Counted from the first letter of the stretch, positions 1 through 9,579 are shown. The stretch is DNA of 64,000 nt from Siderastrea radians (GCA_964017195.1 CAXHKT010000183.1:186001-250000), one strand, 5' to 3'. The notes: a model not told the origin generated them from the sequence alone. Program-made: numbers and translations.

Positions 1-27
1 GGTTTTTTCCCTAAGGATGGCACATAT

Positions 28-180
28 CGCGCTTTTCTACACAATAAACTTTTTTTTCTGATAGCCCCGAGGGATTCGCATTATTATTAGGCCAGTGCGC
101 AGCCTTGCGCAGCCAACAACACCCTTTTTAGCCTCTGGGAAGGCCAAAAATGGGGTTTTTTCGCTAAGGATCGCACATAT
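28..180. repeat. Representative short A monomer, 153 bp
   Basis: This A variant has one GCGCAGCCTT fewer and reads GCGCAGCCAACAACACCC instead of GCGCAGCCTTGCTCAGTCAACAACACC. It is usually accompanied upstream by GATTCGCATTATT and often by AAGGATGGCACAT. About 19 such units occur, with the diagnostic word near 111, 1241, 4325, 8790, 20378, 21341, 21659, 23271, 24900, 26520, 28635, 29933, 33176, 53055, 54830, 56124, 56440, 58863 and 59993, almost all in alpha domains. Confidence 0.85.
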
Positions 181-358
181 CGCGCTTTTCTACACAATAA
201 ACTTTTTTTTCTGATAGCCCCGAGGGATTTGCGTTATTATTAGGCCAGTGCGCAGCCTTGCGCAGCCTTGCTCAGTCAACAACACCTTTTTTAGCCTCTG
301 GGAAGGCCAAAAATGGGGTTTTTTCCCTAAGGATCGCACATATCGCGCTTTTCTACAC

Positions 359-364
359 AATAAA
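359..364 (+). other. AATAAA word present in most A monomers (example)
   Basis: The A monomer reads CTACACAATAAACTTTTTTTT, so each intact copy carries the canonical polyadenylation hexamer on the plus strand followed at once by a T8 tract. Some beta copies have lost it (ACACAATTAAC near 4896, ACACAAAAAAC near 6482, CACAATAACC near 8385). The minus strand of the A monomer has no equivalent. Whether it acts as a poly(A) signal is unknown. Confidence 0.7.
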
Positions 365-515
365 CTTTTTTTTCTGATAGCCACGAGGGATTTGCGTTAT
401 TATTAGGCCAGTGCGCAGCCTTGCGCAGCCTTGCTTAGTTAACAACACCTTTTTTAGCCTCTGGGAAGGCTAAATATGGAGTTTTTTCCCTAAGGATCGC
501 ACATATCGCGCCTTC

Positions 516-533
516 TTTGTGCTTTTGCACAAA
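516..533. repeat. Short hairpin in B part (example)
   Basis: TTTGTGC (516-522), loop TTTT, GCACAAA (527-533): 7-bp perfect arms, at the A/B boundary of most BC modules. The copies at 19645 and 49745 break it (GCAGAAA). Confidence 0.75.
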
Positions 534-646
534 AGGAATTTTTTTCGGATGGTCCCAGAGGGATTGAATGCATTTGTGACCTTTGTGCATGCAGCTGAGA
601 GCGCCAATTAGCTTTTTTCTGCTTTTGGGGGCTAATTCAAGCCCTG

Positions 647-665
647 AAAAAGTGCAGCACTTTTT
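647..665. repeat. 19-bp perfect palindrome in BC module (example)
   Basis: AAAAAGTGC-A-GCACTTTTT has 9-bp perfect arms around one base. It recurs in most BC modules; in several alpha modules (2455, 22057, 28068, 53614, 61529 and others) the left arm reads AAAAGGTGC. It is the site of the 247-bp insert in seven beta modules. Confidence 0.9.
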
Positions 666-740
666 AGTATCGCCAAATTCGATAAAAATAGTGCCAAATG
701 GAATGTTTTTTGGTGCCGCAACGGGATCTGGGGTGCTTTT

Positions 741-770
741 GTGCTGGGGCCGTTGCACCAAAACCAGCAC
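741..770. repeat. Inverted repeat in C part (example)
   Basis: GTGCTGG (741-747) and CCAGCAC (764-770), 16-bp loop. Present in most modules; the GTGTTGG variants (1642, 3595, 14671 families) and the GTGCTTG variants (17807, 47937) carry a mismatch in the left arm. Confidence 0.7.
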
Positions 771-840
771 TTTTTTGAGGGACCCACCCCACCCCTCTCA
801 AAACTGAAATTCCCACCTTATCGACAAAATCGCAGACTTT

Positions 841-1003
841 CTACACAATAAACTTTTTTTTCTGATAGCCCCGAGGGATTTGCGTTATTATTAGGCCAGT
901 GCGCAGCCTTGCGCAGCCTTGCTCAGTCAACAACACCTTTTTTAGCCTCTGGGAAGGCCAAAAATGGGTTTTTTTCCCTAAGGATCGCACATATCGCGCT
1001 TTT
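841..1003. repeat. Representative A monomer, 163 bp
   Basis: Taken from CTACACAATA to the base before the next CTACACAATA. In order it holds AATAAA plus a T8 tract, the block CTGATAGCCCCGAGGGATT, TTATTATTAGGCCAGT, two GCGCAGCCTT subrepeats, CTCAGTCAACAACACC, a T6 tract, CCTCTGGGAAGGCCAAAAAT, a second T-rich tract, CCCTAAGGATCGCACATATC and GCGCTTTT. Three T tracts per unit make the plus strand T-rich. The length is close to that of a chromatosome. Confidence 0.95.
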
Positions 1004-1641
1004 CTACACAATAAACTTTTTTTTCTGATAGCCCCGAGGGATTTGCGTTATTATTAGGCCAGTGCGCAGCCTTGCGCAGCCTTGCTCAGTCAACAACACC
1101 TTTTTTAGCATCTGGGAAGGCCAAAAATGGGGTTTTTTTCCCAAGGATGGCACATATCGCGCTTTTCTACACAATAAACTTTTTTTTCTGATAGCACCGA
1201 GGGATTCGCATTATTATTAGTCCAGTGCGCAGCCTTGCGCAGCCAACAACACCCTTTTTAGCCTCTGGGAAGGCCAAAAATGGGGTTTTTTTCCCTAAGG
1301 ATCGCACATATCGCGCTTTTCTACACAATAAACTTTTTTTTCTGATAGCCCCGAGGGATTTGCGTTATTATTAGGCCAGTGCGCAGCCTTGCGCAGCCTT
1401 GCTCAGTCAACAACACCTTTTTTAGCCTCTGGGAAGGCCAAAAATGGGGTTTTTTCCCTAAGGATCGCACATATCGCGCTTTTCTACACAATAAACTTTT
1501 TTTTCTGATAGCCACGAGGGATTTGCGTTATTATTAGGCCAGTGCGCAGCCTTGCGCAGCCTTGCACCGTCAACAACACTTTTTTTAGCCTCTGGGAAGG
1601 CCAAAAATGGAGTTTTTTCCCTAAGGATCGCACATATCGCG

Positions 1642-1970
1642 CCTTCTTTGTGCTTTTGCACAAAAGGAATTTTTTTCGGATGGTCCCAGAGGGATTGAAT
1701 GATTTGGGACCTTTGTGCATCCAGCTGAGAGCGCCAATTAGCTTTTTTCTGCTTTTGGGGGCTAATTCAAGCCCTGAAAAAGTGCAGCACTTTTTAGTAT
1801 CGCCAAATTCGATAAAAATAGTGCCAAATGGAATGTTTTTTGGTGCCGCAACGGGATCTGGGGTGCTTTTGTGTTGGGGCCGTTGCACCAAAACCAGCAC
1901 TTTTTTGAGGGACCCACCCCACCCCTCTCAAAACTGAAATTCCCACCTTATCGACAAAATCGCAGACTTT
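1642..1970. repeat. BC module 2, alpha, 1-bp deletion
   Basis: GAATGATTTGGG lacks one base of GAATGCATTTGGG; also CATCCAGCTG and GTGTTGGGG. Preceded by TTGCACCGTCAAC. Copies at 27255 and 30492. Followed by three A monomers. Confidence 0.93.
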
Positions 1971-2454
1971 CTACACAATAAACTTTTTTTTCTGATAGCC
2001 CCGAGGGATTTGCATTATTATTGGGACAGTGCGCAGCCTTGCGCAGCCTTGCTCAGTCAACAACACCTTTTTTAGCCTCTGGGAAGGCCAAAAATGGGGT
2101 TTTTTCCCTAAGGATCGCACATATCGCGCTTTTCTACACAATAAACTTTTTTTTCTGATAGCCCCGAGGGATTTGCATTATTATTAGGCCAGTGCGCAGC
2201 CTTGCGCAGCCTTGCGCAGTGAACAACACCTTTTTTAGCCTCTGGGAAGGCCAAAAATGGGGTTTTTTCCTTAAGGATCGCACATATCGCGCTTTTCTAA
2301 ACAATAAACTTTTTTTTCTGATAGCCCCGAGGGATTTGCATTATTATTAGGCCAGTGCGCAGCCTTGCGCAGCCTTGCGCAGTCAACAACACCTTTTTTA
2401 GCCTCTGGAAAGGCCAAAAATGGAGTTTTTTCCCTAAGGATCGCACATATCGCG

Positions 2455-2784
2455 CCTTTTTTGTGCTTTTGCACAAAAGGAATTTTTTTCGGATGGTCCC
2501 AGAGGGATTGAATGCATTTGGGACCTTTGTGCATGCAGCTGAGAGCGCCAATTAGCTTTTTTCTGCTTTTGGGGGCTAATGCAAGCCCTGAAAAGGTGCC
2601 GCACTTTTTAGTATCGCCAAATTCGATAAAAATAGTGCCAAATGGAATGTTTTTTGGTGCCGCAACGGGATCTGGGGTGCTTTTGTGCTGGGGCCGTTGC
2701 ACCAAAACCAGCACTTTTTTGAGGGACCCACCCCACCCCTCTCAAAACTGAAATTCCCACCTTATCGACAAAATCGCAGACTTT
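2455..2784. repeat. BC module 3, alpha
   Basis: CCTTTTTTGTGC at the start and GCTAATGCAAGCC. Private GGTGCCGCAC where its copies at 28068 and 31305 read GGTGCAGCAC. Followed by five A monomers. Confidence 0.93.
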
Positions 2785-3594
2785 CTACACAATAAACTTT
2801 TTTTTCTGATAGCCCCGAGGGATTTGCATTATTATTGGGCCAGTGCGCAGCCTTGCGCAGCCTTGCTCAGTCAACAACACCTTTTTTAGCCTCTGGGAAG
2901 GCCAAAAATGGGGTTTTTTCCCTAAGGATCGCACATATCGCGCTTTTCTACACAATAAACTTTTTTTTCTGATAGCCCCGAGGGATTTGCGTTATTATTA
3001 GGCCAGTGCGCAGCCTTGCGCAGCCTTGCTCAGTCAACAACACCTTTTTTACCCTCTGGGAAGGCCAAAAATGGGGTTTTTTCCCTAAGGATCGCACATA
3101 TCGCGCTTTTCTACACAATAAACTTTTTTTTCTGATAGCCCCGAGGGATTTGCGTTATTATTAGGCCAGTGCGCAGCCTTGCGCAGCCTTGCTCAGTCAA
3201 CAACACCTTTTTTAGCCTCTGGGAAGCCCAAAAATAGGGTTTTTTCCCTAAGGATCGCACATATCGCGCTTTTCTACACAATAAACTTTTTTTCTGATAG
3301 CCCCGAGTGATTTGCATTATTATTAGGCCAGTGCGCAGCCTTGCGCAGCCTTGCGCAGTCAACAACACCTTTTTTAGCCTCTGGGAAGGCCAAAAATGGG
3401 GTTTTTTCCCTAAGGATCGCACATATCGCGCTTTTCTGCACAATAAACTTTTTTTTTCTGATAGCCCCGAGTGATTTGCATTATTATTAGGCCAGTGCGC
3501 AGCCTTGCGCAGCGTTGCGCCGTCAACAACACCTTTTTTAGCCTCTGGGAAGGCCAAAAATGGAGTTTTTTCCCTAAGGATCGCACATATCGCG

Positions 3595-3924
3595 CCTTCT
3601 TTGTGCTTTTGCACAAAAGGAATTTTTTTCGGATGGTCCCAGAGGGATTGAATGCATTTGGGACCTTTGTGCATCCAGCTGAGAGCGCCAATTAGCTTTT
3701 TTCTGCTTTTGGGGGCTAATTCAAGCCCTGAAAAAGTGCAGCACTTTTTAGTATCGCCAAATTCGATAAAAATAGTGCCAAATGGAATGTTTTTTGGTGC
3801 CGCAACGGGATCTGGGGTGCTTTTGTGTTGGGGCCGTTGCACCAAAACCAGCACTTTTTTGAGGGACCCACCAAACCCCTCTCAAAACTGAAATTCCCAC
3901 CTTATCGACAAAATCGCAGACTTT
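3595..3924. repeat. BC module 4, alpha
   Basis: CATCCAGCTG, GTGTTGGGG and CCACCAAACCCC. Preceded by GCGTTGCGCCGTC. Copy at 32445. Followed by four A monomers. Confidence 0.93.
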
Positions 3925-4561
3925 CTACACAATAAACTTTTTTTTCTGATAGCCCCGAGGGATTTGCATTATTATTGGGCCAGTGCGCAGCCTTGCGCAG
4001 CCTTGCTCAGTCAACAACACCTTTTTTAGCCTCTGGGAAGGCCAAAAATGGGGTTTTTTCCCTAAGGATCGCACATATCGCGCTTTTCTACACAATAAAC
4101 TTTTTTTTCTGATAGCCCCAAGGGATTGGCGTTATTATTAGGCCAGTGTGCAGCCTTGCGCAGCCTTGCTCAGTCAACAACACCTTTTTTAGCCTCTGGG
4201 AAGGCCAAAAATGGGGTTTTTTCCCTAAGGATCGCACATATCGCGCTTTTCTACACAATAAACTTTTTTTTCTGATAGCCCCGAGAGATTTGCGTTATTA
4301 TTAGGCCAGTGCGCAGCCTTGCGCAGCCAACAACACCCTTTTTAGCCTCTGGGAAGGCCAAAAATGGGGTTTTTTCGCTAAGGATCGCACATATCGCGCT
4401 TTTCTACACAATAAACTTTTTTTTCTGATAGCCCCGAGGGTTTTGCGTTATTATTAGGCCAGTGCCCAGCCTTGCGCAGCCTTGCGCAGTGATCAACACC
4501 TTTTTTATCCTCTGGAAAGGCCAAAAATGGGGTTTTTTCCCTAAGGATCGCACATATCGCA

Positions 4562-4891
4562 CCTTCTTTGTGCTTTTGCACAAAAGGAATTTTTTTCGGA
4601 TGGTCCCAGAGGGATTGAATGCATTTGGGACCCTTGTGCATGCAGCTGAGAGCGCCAATTAGCTTTTTTCTGCTTTTTGGGGCTAATTCAAGCCCAGAAA
4701 AAGTGCAGCACTTTTTAGTATCGCCAAATTCGATAAAAATAGTGCCAAATGGAATGTTTATTGGTGCCTCAACGGGATCTGGGGTGCTTTTGTGCTGGGG
4801 CCGTTGCACCAAAACCAGCACTTTTTTGAGGGACCCACCCCACCCCTCTCAAAACTGATATTCCCACCTTATCGACAAAATCGCAGACTTT
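4562..4891. repeat. BC module 5, beta
   Basis: GCCCAGAAAAAG, ATGTTTATTGGTGCCTCAAC and CTGATATTCCC. Copies at 9028 and 33412; relative at 20612. Followed by two A monomers. Confidence 0.93.
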
Positions 4892-5113
4892 GTACACAAT
4901 TAACTTTTTTTTCTGATAGCCCCGAGGGATTTGCGTTATTACTAGGCCAGTGCGCAGCCTTGCGCAGCCTTGCTCAGTCAACAACACCTTTTTTAGCCTC
5001 TGGGAAGGCCAAAAATGGGGTTTTTCGCTAAGGATCGCACATATCGGGCTTTTCTACACAATAAACTTTTTTTTCTGATAGCCCCGAGGGATTTGCGTTA
5101 TTATTAGGGCAGT

Positions 5114-5163
5114 GCGCAGCCTTGCGCAGCCTTGCGCAGCCTTGCGCAGCCTTGCGCAGCCTT
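5114..5163. repeat. 10-bp subrepeat expansion, five units
   Basis: Five tandem GCGCAGCCTT against the usual two, before GCGCAGTGAAC. The 10-bp step lengthens the host monomer to about 193 bp. Confidence 0.9.
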
Positions 5164-5241
5164 GCGCAGTGAACAACACCTTTTTTAGCCTCTGGGAAGG
5201 CCAAAAATGGGGTTTTTTCGCTAAGGATCCCACATATCGCA

Positions 5242-5571
5242 CCTTCTTTGTGCTTTTGCACAAAAGGAATTTTTTTCGGATGGTCCCAGAGGGATTGAAT
5301 GCATTTGGGACCTTTTTTCATGCAGCTGAGAGCGCCAAATAGCTTTTTTCTGCTTTTTGGGGCTAATTCAAGCCCTGAAAAAGTGCAGCACTTTTTAGTA
5401 TCGCCAAATTCGATAAAAATAGTGTCAAATGGAATGTTTTTTGGTGCCGCAACGGGATCAGGGGTGCTTTTGTGCTGGGGCCGTTGCACCAAAACCAGCA
5501 CTTTTTTGAGGGACCCACCCCACCCCTCTCAAAACTGAAATTCCCACCTTATCGACAAAATCGCAGACCTT
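5242..5571. repeat. BC module 6, beta
   Basis: CCTTTTTTCATGCAGC, GCCAAATAGC, AGTGTCAAATGG and GCAGACCTTGTAC. Copies at 9708 and 34092. Followed by two A monomers. Confidence 0.93.
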
Positions 5572-5902
5572 GTACACAATAAACGTTTTTTTCTGAGCGC
5601 CCCGAGGGATTTGCATTATTATTAGGCCAGTGCACAGCCTTGCGCCGCCTTTCGCAGCCTTGCGCAGTGAACAACACCTTTTTTAGCCTCTGGGAAGGCC
5701 AAAAATGGGATTTTTTCGCTAAGGATCGCACATATCGCGCTTTTCTACACAATAAACTTTTTTTTCTGATAGCCCCGAGGGATTTGCGTTATTATTAGGC
5801 CAGTGCGCAGCCTTGCGCAGCCTTGCGCAGTCAACAACACCTTTTTTAGCCTCTGGGAAGGCCAAAAATGGGGTTTTTTCGCTAAGGATCGCACATATCG
5901 CA

Positions 5903-6478
5903 CCTTCTTTGTGCTTTTGCACAAAAGGAATTTTTTTCGGATGGTCCCAGAGGGATTGAATGCATTTGGGACCTTTGTGCATGCAGCTGAGAGTGCCAAT
6001 TAGCTTTTTTCTGCTTTTTGGGGCTAATTCAAGCCCTGAAAAATAATAATAATAATAATAATAAATAATAATAACGAATTTTTAAACAGGATGGCCCTTC
6101 AGTACATGCATACTGTTATCAAAGGGGTCCTGTAAAAGAAAAATATATATAACAATATAAAATAAAATAGATCATATAAAAGGATAAAAGGTAAAAAGTT
6201 AAAAATCTATTAAATTATGCTTACTTAACCTATAAAAATACTTCGTTTAAAGACTGCCTAAATAAAACCCTACTGCTAGTTTGTCTAGTTTGCAGCACTT
6301 TTTAGTATCGCCAAATTCGATAAAAATAGTGCCAAATGGAATGTTTCTTGGTGCCGCAACGGGATCAGGGGTGCTTTTGTGCTGGGGCCGTTGCACCAAA
6401 ACCAGCACTTTTTTGAGGGACCCACCCCACCCCTCTCAAAACTGAAATTCCCACCTTATCGACAAAATCGCAAACTTT
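5903..6478. repeat. BC module 7, beta, with insert type 1
   Basis: 576 bp because of the insert at 6044-6290. GAGAGTGCCAATT and ATGTTTCTTGG are diagnostic; the C part ends GCAAACTTTGTACAC. Copies at 10369 and 34753. Followed by eight A monomers. Confidence 0.93.
6044..6290. mobile_element. 247-bp AT-rich insert, copy 1 (type 1)
   Basis: Starts with (TAA)-type repeats directly after CTGAAAAA and ends in GTCTAGTT directly before TGCAGCAC. Compared with uninterrupted modules only one G is lost and no target duplication is seen. Type 1 has CATGCATACTG, ATAGATCAT and CTTCGTTT. The body is about 80% A+T with no homology to the satellite. It may be a truncated retroelement fragment whose microsatellite tail lies at the left, in minus orientation, but I do not recognise a family. 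No coding capacity of note. Confidence 0.72.
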
Positions 6479-7189
6479 GTACACAAAAAACTTTTTTTTC
6501 TGATAGCCCCGAGGGATTTGCATTATTATTAGGCCAGTGCGCAGCCTTGCGCAGCCTTGCGCAGTGAACAACACCTTTTTTAGCCTCTGGGAAGGCCAAA
6601 AATGGGGTTTTTTCGCTAAGGATCGCACATATCGCGCTTTTCTACACAATAAACTTTTTTTCTGATAGCCCCGAGGGATTTGCGTTATTATTAGGCCAGT
6701 GCGCAGCCTTGCGCAGCCTTGCGCAGTGAACAACACCTTTTTTAGCCTCTGGGAAGGCCAAAAATGGGGTTTTTTCGCTAAGGATCGCACATATTGCGCT
6801 TTTCTACACAATAAACTTTTTTTTCTGATAGCCCCGAGGGATTTGCGTTATTATTAGGCCAGTGCGCAGCCTTGCGCTGCCTTGCGCAGTCAACAACACC
6901 TTTTTTAGCCTCTGGGAAGGCCAAAAATGGGGTTTTTTCGCTAAGGATCGCACATATCGCGCTTTTCTACACAATAAACTTTTTTTTCTGATAGCCCCGA
7001 GGGATTTGCGTTATTATTAGGCCAGTGCGCAGCCTTGCGCAGCCTTGCGCAGTGAACAACACCTTTTTTAGCCTCTGTTAAGGCCAAAAATGGGGTTTTT
7101 TTGCTAAGGATCGCACATATCGCGCTTTTCTACACAATAAACTTTTTTTTCTGATAGCCCCGAGGGATTTGCGTTATTATTAGGCCAGT

Positions 7190-7239
7190 GCGCAGCCTTG
7201 CGCAGCCTTGCGCAGCCTTGCGCAGCCTTGCGCAGCCTT
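7190..7239. repeat. 10-bp subrepeat expansion, five units
   Basis: Five GCGCAGCCTT units. Copies at 11656, 36040 and, with six units, 41766. Confidence 0.9.
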
Positions 7240-7805
7240 GCGCAGTGAACAACACTTTTTTTAGCCTCTGGGAAGGCCAAAAATGGGGTTTTTTTGCTAA
7301 GGATCGCACATATCGCCCTTTTCTACACAATAAACTTTTGTTTCTGATAGCCCCGAGGGATTTGCGTTATTATTAGGCCAGTGCGCAGCCTTGCGCAGTG
7401 AACAACACCTTCTTTAGCCTCTGGGAAGGCCAAAAATGGGGTTTTTTCGCTAAGGGTCGCACATTTCGCGCTTTTCTACACAATAAACTTTTTTTCTGAT
7501 AGCCCCGAGGGATTTGCGTTATTATTAGGCCAGTGCGCAGCCTTGCGCAGCCTTGCGCAGTGAACAACACCTTCTTTAGCCTCTGGGAAGGCCAAAAATG
7601 GGGTTTTTTCGCTAAGGATCGCACATATCGCGCTTTTCTACACAATAAACTTTTTTTTCTGATAGCCCCGAGGGATTTGCGTTATTATTAGGCCAGTGCG
7701 CAGCCTTGCGCAGCCTTGCGCAGCCTTGCGCAGTGAACAACACCTTTTTTAGCCTCTGGGAAGGCCAAAAATGGGGTTTTTTCGCTAAGGATCGCACATA
7801 TCGCA

Positions 7806-8381
7806 CCTTCTTTGTGCTTTTGCACAAAAGGAATTTTTTTCGGATGGTCCCAGAGGGATTGAATGCATTTGGCACCTTTGTGCATGCAGCTGAGAGCGCC
7901 AATTAGCTTTTTTCTGCTTTTTGGGGCTAATTCAAGCCCTGAAAAATAATAATAATAATAATAATAAATAATAATAACGAATTTTTAAACAGGATGGCCC
8001 TTCAGTACATGCGTACTGTTATCAAAGGGGTCCTGTAAAAGAAAAATATATATAACAATATAAAATAAAATACATCATATAAAAGGATAAAAGGTAAAAA
8101 GTTAAAAATCTATTAAATTATGCTTACTTAACCTATAAAAATACTTTGTTTAAAGACTGCCTAAATAAAACCCTACTGCTAGTTTGTCTAGTTTGCAGCA
8201 CTTTTTAGTATCGCCAAATTCGATAAAAATAGTGCCAAATGGAATGTTTGTTGGTGCCGCAACGGGATCAGGGGTGCTTTTGTGCTGGGGCCGTTGCACC
8301 AAAACCAGCACTTTTTTGAGGGACCCACCCCACCCCTCTCAAAACTGAAATTCCCACCTTATCGACAAAATCGCAGACTTT
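7806..8381. repeat. BC module 8, beta, with insert type 2
   Basis: CATTTGGCACC and ATGTTTGTTGG are diagnostic; insert at 7947-8193. Copies at 12272, 36656 and 42392. Followed by four A monomers. Confidence 0.93.
7947..8193. mobile_element. 247-bp AT-rich insert, copy 2 (type 2)
   Basis: Same junctions and length as copy 1. Type 2 has CATGCGTACTG, ATACATCAT and CTTTGTTT, so three substitutions separate the types. Confidence 0.72.
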
Positions 8382-9027
8382 GTACACAATAACCTTTTTT
8401 TTCTGATAGCCCCGAGGGATTTGCATTATTATTAGGCCAGTGTGCAGCCTTGCGCAGCCTTGCGCAGCCTTGCGCAGTGAACAACACCTTTTTTAGCCTC
8501 TGGGAAGGCCAAAAATGGGGTTTTTTCGCTAAGGATCGCACATATCGCGCTTTTCTACACAATAAACTTTTTTTCTGATAGCCCCAAGGGATTGGCGTTA
8601 TTATTAGGCCAGTGTGCAGCCTTGCGCAGCCTTGCTCAGTCAACAACACCTTTTTTAGCCTCTGGGAAGGCCAAAAATGGGGTTTTTTCCCTAAGGATCG
8701 CACATATCGCGCTTTTCTACACAATAAACTTTTTTTTCTGATAGCCCCGAGAGATTTGCGTTATTATTAGGCCAGTGCGCAGCCTTGCGCAGCCAACAAC
8801 ACCCTTTTTAGCCTCTGGGAAGGCCAAAAATGGGGTTTTTTCGCTAAGGATCGCACATATCGCGCTTTTCTACACAATAAACTTTTTTTTCTGATAGCCC
8901 CGAGGGTTTTGCGTTATTATTAGGCCAGTGCCCAGCCTTGCGCAGCCTTGCGCAGTGATCAACACCTTTTTTATCCTCTGGAAAGGCCAAAAATGGGGTT
9001 TTTTCCCTAAGGATCGCACATATCGCA

Positions 9028-9357
9028 CCTTCTTTGTGCTTTTGCACAAAAGGAATTTTTTTCGGATGGTCCCAGAGGGATTGAATGCATTTGGGACCCT
9101 TGTGCATGCAGCTGAGAGCGCCAATTAGCTTTTTTCTGCTTTTTGGGGCTAATTCAAGCCCAGAAAAAGTGCAGCACTTTTTAGTATCGCCAAATTCGAT
9201 AAAAATAGTGCCAAATGGAATGTTTATTGGTGCCTCAACGGGATCTGGGGTGCTTTTGTGCTGGGGCCGTTGCACCAAAACCAGCACTTTTTTGAGGGAC
9301 CCACCCCACCCCTCTCAAAACTGATATTCCCACCTTATCGACAAAATCGCAGACTTT
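9028..9357. repeat. BC module 9, beta
   Basis: Copy of module 4562 by the 4,466-bp duplication, with no difference seen. Followed by two A monomers. Confidence 0.92.
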
Positions 9358-9579
9358 GTACACAATTAACTTTTTTTTCTGATAGCCCCGAGGGATTTGC
9401 GTTATTACTAGGCCAGTGCGCAGCCTTGCGCAGCCTTGCTCAGTCAACAACACCTTTTTTAGCCTCTGGGAAGGCCAAAAATGGGGTTTTTCGCTAAGGA
9501 TCGCACATATCGGGCTTTTCTACACAATAAACTTTTTTTTCTGATAGCCCCGAGGGATTTGCGTTATTATTAGGGCAGT

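Larger units (their letters stand above)
353..840. repeat. Representative A-B-C trimer, 488 bp
   Basis: A (353-524), B (525-690) and C (691-840) align to each other. The A block CTGATAGCCCCGAGGGATT matches B CGGATGGTCCCAGAGGGATT and, more weakly, C GGTGCCGCAACGGGATC; each follows an A-rich word and a T6-T8 tract at the same relative place. The A tract CAACACCTTTTTTAGC corresponds to CCAATTAGCTTTTTTCTG in B and CCAGCACTTTTTTGAGG in C. The end of C (CCTTATCGACAAAATCGC) corresponds to the A end (CCTAAGGATCGC). Alignment was by eye; B and C are much more diverged from A than A copies are from each other. Confidence 0.8.
511..840. repeat. BC module 1, alpha
   Basis: Carries CATTTGTGACC instead of CATTTGGGACC, and follows an A monomer with AAGGCTAAATATGGAG and CTTAGTTAAC. 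Copies at 25625 and 29035. Followed by five A monomers, one of them short. Confidence 0.93.
1..4350. repeat. Alpha-type array domain 1
   Basis: A monomers mostly end CCCTAAGG and carry CTCAGTCAAC; BC modules begin after CGCG and contain CTTTTGGGGGC. Isolated CGCTAAGG monomers occur (near 165). The right boundary is approximate, just before the beta-type module at 4562. Confidence 0.75.
4111..8576. repeat. 4,466-bp tandem duplication, copy 1
   Basis: Four BC modules (4562, 5242, 5903, 7806) spaced by 2, 2 and 8 A monomers. It starts at the marker GATAGCCCCAAGGGATTGGCG (4111), which recurs at 8577. I saw no difference from copy 2 at the places compared, including a private ATATTGCGC near 6793. 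Confidence 0.9.

Noticed and set aside
170..190. CENP-B-box-like match in A or BC (TTCG...)
   Set aside because: No site matches the core positions NTTCGNNNNANNCGGGN; the closest words (TTCGCTAAGGATCGC, TTCGATAAAAATAGT) lack the required bases.
583..807. Recurrent plus-strand open frame of 74-79 codons in nearly every BC module
   Set aside because: Kept open in 51 copies because the copies are recent duplicates; an overlapping minus-strand frame is equally conserved, so there is no sign of coding selection.
3111..3854. Long open frame on the minus strand (247 codons; similar 193-197-codon frames at 52161 and 59103)
   Set aside because: They are read-through of A and BC repeats. Frames of similar length exist on both strands, the 163-bp period shifts frame each monomer, 1-bp and 2-bp indels (1642, 22057) are tolerated, and no domain or codon pattern is visible.
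5114..5169. CRISPR-like array or other short-spacer repeat
   Set aside because: Direct 10-bp units have no spacers, and the larger repeats are head-to-tail satellite monomers.
6044..6080. 3' tail of a Drosophila I-type LINE ending in (TAA)n
   Set aside because: The TAA repeats lie at the left end and would read TTA on the strand in which they would be a 3' tail, so the orientation does not fit; the body is not recognised.
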